A stretch of 64,000 nt of DNA, from contig JAVEWG010000005.1 of assembly GCA_034004685.1 (NCBI GenBank), positions 1 to 64,000 of the forward strand, given 5' to 3'. A model generated the notes under the pieces. It did no database searches, was not told where the DNA came from, and saw only the letters and a list, made by a program, of their open reading frames with translations. The stretch comes from JAEUNX01 sp034004685. GTDB taxonomy: Bacteria > Pseudomonadota > Gammaproteobacteria > Burkholderiales > Rhodocyclaceae. The position numbers were made by a program, and so were the translations under genes. Every line of letters starts with the position of its first letter. The stretch's first letter is position 1. Of the stretch, positions 59,301-64,000 are shown piece by piece.

Positions 59301-60944
59301 CTAACGCTTGGCCAGCACGATCCCGGACTTTTCCCGATCCCAGGTAGTGGGGGTCACGCCCTGGTCACGCAGCTCGTACTTGAGGATACGCCCCACCGGG
59401 TTGCGGGGCACCTGGGCACGGAACTCAATGTAGCGGGGCACGGCGAAGTAAGGCAGCTGCTCGATGGACCACTGGCACAACGCTTCTTCGGTGAGCTGGG
59501 CACCCTCGTGGAGCACCACGGTGGCCTTGACCTCGTCCTCCCCCAGGTCGGACTTGACCGCATGGACCGCCACGTCCTGGATGGCCGGGTGGTTGCGGAA
59601 GGTATTCTCCATCTCGAAGCTGGAGATATTCTCGCCCCGCCGCCGCATGTAGTCCTTCTTGCGATCCACGAAATAGAAGAAGCCGTCCTCGTCGAACATG
59701 CCGATGTCGCCGGTGTGGAACCACATGTTCCTCATCAGCTTGAGGGTGTCCTCGGGGCGGCGCCAGTAGCCTTCGAACATCACGTGGGGCTGCCGGGGCC
59801 GGACGATGATCTCTCCCGGAGTGCCCGGCGGCAGTTCCTTGTCGTCGTCATCCACGATGCGCACATCGAACCATTCATTGCGCAGTCCCGAGCTGCCCGG
59901 CTTGGGCTCCACGCCGAAGGGCAGCAGGGTGACCACCGCGCATTCGGTCAGGCCGAAACCGGCGGAGAGGGTATGCTGGACGCCGAAGCGCTGCTTCCAC
60001 AGGGCCATGATCTCGTGGGGGAAGGGGGCGCCCGAGGCGGTCTTGATCTGACCGTGACAGCGCTGCATGGCGTCGTTATCCGGGGCATTGGCCAGCATGG
60101 GGAACATCGAGGCCAGCAGCATCACCTCATTGGCCCGGGTGCGCTCGATCTCCGGCCAGAAATTGGAAACCGAGAAGCGGGGATAGAGGGCCACCCGGGC
60201 GCCGATCATCATGTTGGCCAGGATGGTGGCGGACAGGGCGTTGAAGTGGAACAGGGGCAAGGGTGTCCAGGTGATGGTCTGCGCCGTACGGCCGCCGCCG
60301 ATCACCATCTGGCGGGCCAGGTTGCAGGCGTAGTTGTGGCTGTTCATGCAGCCCTTGGAGGGGCCGGTAGTGCCGCCGGTGTAGATCAGCATGGCCAGGT
60401 CGGAGGGCTTGACCTCCACTTCGGGATCCCTGGCGTCGCTGCTGCGCACCTGGGCCCAGGACAAGACCTTCCGGGACAGGGTCGGCAGGCTGGGTTGAGG
60501 ACCCTTGTACACCAGGGTGGTCAGTTCCGGCAGCTTGTCGGCGATGGCACCGATCCGCTCGGCGTAGTCGCATTCGGCCAGCACCACCGCGGCCCCCGCA
60601 TCGGCCACCTGATGGCGCAGGAACTCCCCCTTGTAGGCGGTATTCACCGGCACGCTGACGGCGCCGAGCTTGTTGATGGCCAGCCAGATGAACACCGCTT
60701 CGGCGTTGTTGTCCAGCAGGGTCACCACCGTCTGGCCCTTCCGCACCCCCAGGGCCTGCAAGCCGTTGGCCAGCCGACAGGCCTCCTCGTTGATCTGGCC
60801 GAAGGTGTATTCCACCCCGCCAACGTCCATGAAGGGGCGCTCGCCCCACTGTCGGGCCGCCCGGCGCAACACCGCGTTGATCGTCTCTTCCTGGCCGGAT
60901 ACCCAGCCAGCGGCAGGCCTCCAGGCCCCTTGCTTATCAGACAT
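59301..60944 (-). CDS. Acyl-CoA synthetase (AMP-forming)
   Basis: 547 residues of the ANL superfamily. The P-loop-like AMP motif is YTGGTTGPSKGCMNSH, followed by the GFGLTECAVVTLLP region, FHTGDIGMFDEDG and RKKDYMRRRGENISSFEME, then the C-terminal lysine region NPVGRILKYELRDQG. It activates a carboxylic acid as acyl-CoA; the closest feel is of CaiC-type or fatty/aromatic acid ligases, substrate unknown. ATG 60944 was chosen as GGGAGG lies six bases upstream; ATG 60950 is only adjacent to it. It is divergent from the ArsR-MarR regulator, a likely controller. Confidence 0.88.
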   Translation of the reverse strand: MSDKQGAWRPAAGWVSGQEETINAVLRRAARQWGERPFMDVGGVEYTFGQINEEACRLANGLQALGVRKGQTVVTLLDNNAEAVFIWLAINKLGAVSVPVNTAYKGEFLRHQVADAGAAVVLAECDYAERIGAIADKLPELTTLVYKGPQPSLPTLSRKVLSWAQVRSSDARDPEVEVKPSDLAMLIYTGGTTGPSKGCMNSHNYACNLARQMVIGGGRTAQTITWTPLPLFHFNALSATILANMMIGARVALYPRFSVSNFWPEIERTRANEVMLLASMFPMLANAPDNDAMQRCHGQIKTASGAPFPHEIMALWKQRFGVQHTLSAGFGLTECAVVTLLPFGVEPKPGSSGLRNEWFDVRIVDDDDKELPPGTPGEIIVRPRQPHVMFEGYWRRPEDTLKLMRNMWFHTGDIGMFDEDGFFYFVDRKKDYMRRRGENISSFEMENTFRNHPAIQDVAVHAVKSDLGEDEVKATVVLHEGAQLTEEALCQWSIEQLPYFAVPRYIEFRAQVPRNPVGRILKYELRDQGVTPTTWDREKSGIVLAKR

Positions 60945-61169
60945 CGTCATCCTCCCCCGGCAAGATTCCACGGGGCTCCGGGCACCCCGTGGATTGTCTA
61001 AAATTAATAAACTCAAGAAATCAAATTTTGGACAGAAATGCTATAACTGAGCCGATATTTGCTGCAATGATATTGTCAATAATGATTTATTAGGCTGATC
61101 GATGGCGCCACCTGGCTTGCGCAAGGCATCCGGCAGGCAGCCTTCCAGCCCCATCAAAAAAGGGAAAAC

Positions 61170-61988
61170 ATGCAGCTGCTGGACTGGGATGAATGGGGAG
61201 ATCTGAATCTCTTGGCCGACCCGGTGCGGCGGGCCATCTTCACGAAACTCATGGCCAAGCCGCTACACGTGAACGCCATCACGGAAGGGCTCCCCGTCAA
61301 GCAGCCCGCCGTCTCCCAACAGCTGAAAACGCTTCGTTCCGCAGGTCTGGTCACCGCCGAGCGGAGGGGAAAATTCATCTTCTACGCCGTAACACCCGGG
61401 GCGCGGAAGAAACTCCTGGGCCGCCTTGAAGGCCTGCGGGAGAGCATCTGGCGACAAATGGATTCAGCCCAGGAAAAGGGCATCGCCGAACAGGCCGACA
61501 GGATTGACCGTGCCCTGGAAGCCTGGCGTGCCCAATGGCCAGAACCCACACCGCAGGTGTCGAGCATTACCCTGCGACTCCACGTCATTGCCGACATCCT
61601 GAGAAAGGATGGGGAGCGGGTCATCTCGCGATTCCACCTCAGCCCCGTGGAATTTCGGCTCCTGGCGGTTTTGGAGATGATGGGGCCGCCCTTTGAATCG
61701 ACCTTGAGCGAGTTGACGCAGTTCTTCTTCCTCTCCATGCCAGCGGTTTCCAAGAACCTGGCAAGCGTGGAAAAGAAGCAGCTCGTAATCCGTCTGCCCA
61801 ACACCAGGGACCGCCGCTCCAGCCTTTTAAGATTGACCGAGAAGGGAAGAGAGGTGCTGCAAGAGGTGGTGCAATACCAAAAGAAGCATTCCTACGCCGC
61901 GCTATACGACATGCCCAGAGAGCGGCTCCAGTTGGTGGCCCACGTCACACGGGACTTGTTGCGCCAACTGGAAGTCCGGAATGCTTGA
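61170..61988 (+). CDS. Two-domain ArsR-MarR fusion regulator
   Basis: 272 residues with two winged-helix domains. Residues 10-90 are ArsR-like (LADPVRRAIFTKLMAKPLHV, KQPAVSQQLKTLRSAGLV, RRGKFIFYAVT). Residues 130-270 are MarR-like (FHLSPVEFRLLAVLEMMGPP, LSMPAVSKNLASVEKKQLVIR, NTRDRRSSLLRLTEKGREVL). No cysteine pair for metal binding is seen, so metal sensing is unlikely. It is divergent from the acyl-CoA ligase gene with 225 bases of AT-rich sequence between, so it probably controls acyl-CoA catabolism with an acyl-CoA or acid ligand. Confidence 0.82.
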   Translation: MQLLDWDEWGDLNLLADPVRRAIFTKLMAKPLHVNAITEGLPVKQPAVSQQLKTLRSAGLVTAERRGKFIFYAVTPGARKKLLGRLEGLRESIWRQMDSAQEKGIAEQADRIDRALEAWRAQWPEPTPQVSSITLRLHVIADILRKDGERVISRFHLSPVEFRLLAVLEMMGPPFESTLSELTQFFFLSMPAVSKNLASVEKKQLVIRLPNTRDRRSSLLRLTEKGREVLQEVVQYQKKHSYAALYDMPRERLQLVAHVTRDLLRQLEVRNA

Positions 61989-62117
61989 GGTCGAAGCAGC
62001 TGATTGTCCATGCGCCGGTGAATGCGTCGAATCTGGCGTCGGCATGTTATCGCCACTCGGGAGGTGCTGCGGGCGGGTGGTCGGCGCGGACAGCGAACTG
62101 AGGGGTATTGACTGGAC

Positions 62118-62193
62118 TGGCGCGCTTGGTAGGAATCGAACCTACGACCCTCGGCTTCGGAGGCCGATACTCTATCCACTGAGCTACAAGCGC
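62118..62193 (-). tRNA. tRNA-Arg (anticodon CCG)
   Basis: A full cloverleaf on the minus strand: acceptor GCGCTTG/CAAGCGC, D arm GCTC...GAGT, anticodon stem TCGGC/GCCGA with loop CTCCGAA (anticodon CCG, reading CGG), T arm GTAGG-TTCGATT-CCTAC, discriminator G and an encoded CCA. No integrase or repeated tRNA 3' end is seen nearby. Confidence 0.95.
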
Positions 62194-62296
62194 TTTTGTG
62201 AGGCCCCGACGAACGCCGGGGTGGGAAGGCGCGAAATCATAACCGCTTTTGGCGGCGGAGTCCAATGCTGGGCTGCACCAACGGCAATAGGCTCGC

Positions 62297-62302
62297 TATA
62301 AT
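62297..62302 (+). promoter_or_regulatory. -10 element before the lipoprotein cytochrome gene
   Basis: A perfect TATAAT 36 bases before the start codon at 62338. The -35 region is weak (TGCACC at 62274-62279 with a 17-base spacer). The remainder of the gap 61989-62337 holds the tRNA gene and nothing else I can assign. Confidence 0.55.
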
Positions 62303-62337
62303 CAGAGCTTTATCTTGCCCCCCAGAAGGATTCCAGC

Positions 62338-62781
62338 ATGTCTTTGCATCGTGATTCCCGGGCCTGCCGGCTCGGCCTGCCCCTCATGGCCGCCATGGCC
62401 GTCCTGGCCGGTTGCGGCAAGAAGGAAGCCATTGACCCGGAACTGTCCGCCCAGTTGATCCAGCCGGTGGCCCAGATTGAGCTCAAGGCCGAAACGGTGG
62501 CCCCCGGCAGCCGCACCGGCGAGCAGATCGTCAAGAACGTGTGTGGCGGTTGCCATGATTCCGGCGCGGTGGGCGCCCCCAAGACCGGCGACGCCGCGGC
62601 CTGGGCTCCCCGTATCGCCCAGGGCTTCGAGGCCCTGGTGAAGTCCGCCACCAACGGCAAGAACGCCATGCCCGCCAAGGGCGGCGCCAGTGATCTGACC
62701 GACAAGGAACTGGCCCGGGCCGTGGCCTTCCTGGCCAACACGGGGGGCGCCAAGTTCACCGAACCGGCGGTGGAAAAGTAA
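62338..62781 (+). CDS. Cytochrome c5-type lipoprotein
   Basis: 147 residues. The signal peptide ends in lipobox VLAG-C26, so the mature protein is lipid-anchored. One haem site, CGGCH (C69/C72/H73), and a Met sixth ligand in NGKNAMPAKGGASDLT match cytochrome c5/CycB-like class I cytochromes. It is a membrane-tethered electron carrier in the periplasm, partner unknown. AAGGA lies seven bases before the ATG, and a strong terminator follows. Confidence 0.88.
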   Translation: MSLHRDSRACRLGLPLMAAMAVLAGCGKKEAIDPELSAQLIQPVAQIELKAETVAPGSRTGEQIVKNVCGGCHDSGAVGAPKTGDAAAWAPRIAQGFEALVKSATNGKNAMPAKGGASDLTDKELARAVAFLANTGGAKFTEPAVEK

Positions 62782-62806
62782 GCCGGCCCACCATCGGAGA
62801 TGGGCG

Positions 62807-62833
62807 AAAGGCCACCCCGTAGGTGGCCTTTTT
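62807..62833 (+). terminator. Intrinsic terminator of the cytochrome c5-type gene
   Basis: A 10-bp stem AAAGGCCACC / GGTGGCCTTT with a five-base loop and a run of five T at 62829-62833. It lies 26 bases after the stop. Confidence 0.9.
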
Positions 62834-62950
62834 GTTGCCCAGGCGTAGGGGCCTGGGGCCGCTCAACCACAATTGTTAGGGGCGCCTGGTGCCCATGGAC
62901 GCCCTCGGTGGCCACGGCCCGGCTGCCAGGGACAAAAGCCTGAGCCGCCC

Positions 62951-64000
62951 CTATTTGCCGCCACCCAGCATGGCCCGGAGGTTGGCCAGGCGGGCACGGC
63001 CTTCGTCCTGGCTCACCGGCGCGTCCTTCTTGCGATCGCTCACCCTCACGTCGCCCCCCATCTCCTCGATGAAGCGGGAGATGTCGCAGCTGTGGGTCTC
63101 CTTGCCGGCCTTGCGGCGCTCGCACCAGCTGATCCGCAGGCTGCGCTGGGCGCGGGTGATGCCCACATACATGAGGCGGCGCTCCTCCTCGATCTTGTCT
63201 TCGTCGATGGAGGACTGGTGGGGCAGCAAACCTTCCTCCACCCCCACCAGGAAGACGTGCTTGAACTCCAGGCCCTTGGAAGCGTGCAGGGTCGCCAGCT
63301 GGACCCCGTCGAAGTCCGCATCGTCCTTGTCCAGCATGGAGATGAGGGCGATGGTCTGGGTCAGCTCCAGCAGGTTCTTGCCGTCTTCCTCACCCTTCCT
63401 GCCCAGCCAGCCGATGAAGTCCCGCACGTTGCTCCACTTGGCTTCCGCCTCCCGGGTGTCGAAGCTCTCGAACAGCCACGGCTCATAGCGGATCGCCGCC
63501 AGCAGGTCTTCCAGCACCTGGCCGGCGGGCTCCCGGGGGGCGCGGTGCACCAGCCGGTTGATGAAATGGCAGAACTCGTGGACCCCTTCCAGCTGGCGGG
63601 CGGCCACATGGTGGGCGGCCCCTTCCTCGAAGGCGGCGGCGAACAGGCTCACGTGGCGGCGGCCGGCGTAGCTGCCCAGGGCCTCCAGGGTGCCGGCGCC
63701 GATACCCCGGCGGGGGGTAGTGATGGCCCGGATGAAGGCCAGGTCGTCATCCTGGTTGGCGATCAGGCGCAGGTAGGCGATGAGGTCCTTGATCTCGGCC
63801 TTGTCGAAAAACGACTGGCCGCCGGAGATCACGTAGGGGATCTTGTTGTTGCGCAACTGCTGCTCGAAGAGCCGGGCCTGGTGGTTACCTCGGTAGAGAA
63901 TGGCGTAGTCGGCAAAGCGGGTGCGGTGCTCGAACTTGTGGGCCTGGAGCGCCACGGCCACCATCTGGGCCTCGTGCTCCGGGTCCCGGGCGGCATGCAC
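62951..64000 (-). CDS. rep: UvrD/Rep-type ATP-dependent DNA helicase, 5'-truncated
   Basis: The C-terminal 350 residues; the frame is open through the window end, so the N-terminal ATPase motifs lie outside. Visible are motif IV-type YAILYRGNHQARLFEQQL, the Rep-like YVISGGQSFFDKAEIKDL, motif V TLHASKGLEFKHVFLVGVEEGLLPH and motif VI EERRLMYVGITRAQ. It is a superfamily 1A 3'-5' helicase; the GGQSFF segment favours Rep over UvrD or PcrA. The end of the protein (DRKKDAPVS...LRAMLGGGK) is short, without the UvrD C-terminal tail. Confidence 0.88.
   Translation of the reverse strand: MHAARDPEHEAQMVAVALQAHKFEHRTRFADYAILYRGNHQARLFEQQLRNNKIPYVISGGQSFFDKAEIKDLIAYLRLIANQDDDLAFIRAITTPRRGIGAGTLEALGSYAGRRHVSLFAAAFEEGAAHHVAARQLEGVHEFCHFINRLVHRAPREPAGQVLEDLLAAIRYEPWLFESFDTREAEAKWSNVRDFIGWLGRKGEEDGKNLLELTQTIALISMLDKDDADFDGVQLATLHASKGLEFKHVFLVGVEEGLLPHQSSIDEDKIEEERRLMYVGITRAQRSLRISWCERRKAGKETHSCDISRFIEEMGGDVRVSDRKKDAPVSQDEGRARLANLRAMLGGGK

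Noticed and set aside
62118..62193. tRNA-Arg gene as an attachment site of an integrated island
   Set aside because: No integrase, no repeated tRNA 3' end and no compositional change on either side.
1..64000. CRISPR arrays, prophage and complete insertion sequences
   Set aside because: No regularly spaced direct repeats, no cas, phage or transposase genes were seen on either strand.

Overview
The window is 64 kb of high-G+C chromosomal DNA. The best guess is a denitrifying betaproteobacterium, probably of the Rhodocyclales. This rests on gene content rather than a marker gene: a cytochrome cd1 nitrite reductase (nirS), a clade II-type (Sec-exported) nitrous oxide reductase cluster, many c-type cytochromes, a cysTWA-cysB sulfate operon, and short intergenic palindromic repeats. 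No rRNA, phage, complete insertion sequence or CRISPR array was seen. Both ends cut through genes: an MFS transporter on the left and a Rep-type helicase on the right.

Layout. 0-14.8 kb holds membrane and metal functions: LplT-like MFS, DUF2339/DUF3999 pair, PhoX-like protein, thioesterase, a heavy-metal-type two-component system split by an intergenic repeat, a TauE/SafE permease, a ferritin-VIT fusion (MbfA-like) and small unknown proteins. 15-18.6 kb holds nirS, preceded by two FNR/DNR-type boxes and followed by an unusual Crp/Fnr regulator with two C-terminal PilJ-like sensor modules. 18.6-27.3 kb holds ybiT, an MFS gene, a complete tripartite MacAB-like efflux operon and hupB. 27.5-30.7 kb holds two tandem DUF1329 paralogues. 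31.1-34.9 kb is a tight operon of cupin, dihaem cytochrome, unknown periplasmic protein, Sco1, UbiE-like methyltransferase and MenA. 35-46.6 kb holds a BASS transporter and then, on the minus strand, nosZ, two cytochromes c, nosB-D-G-H-F-L-Y and a TlpA-like thioredoxin. 46.7-47.7 kb, divergent from nosZ, holds an unknown anchored protein and a PCuAC copper chaperone, followed by moaA. 49-53 kb holds cysB-A-W-T and an internally deleted sulfate-binding-protein gene. 53.3-64 kb holds a degenerate EAL protein, Prc protease, flavocytochrome c sulfide dehydrogenase pair, crotonase, acyl-CoA ligase, an ArsR-MarR fusion regulator, tRNA-Arg(CCG), a lipoprotein cytochrome and Rep helicase.

How it fits together. 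nirS makes NO and nosZ reduces N2O. NosG/NosH, NosC-type cytochromes and NosB are candidate electron-transfer partners. NosD-F-Y-L, PCuAC and Sco1 are copper-site assembly candidates. Perfect or near-perfect TTGAT-N4-ATCAA boxes lie before nirS (two), nosZ and the second nos transcript. The Crp/Fnr-PilJ protein carries the E-x2-SR recognition motif expected to read such boxes, so it is the obvious candidate regulator. Its fused tandem PilJ-like domains are the most unusual feature of the window.
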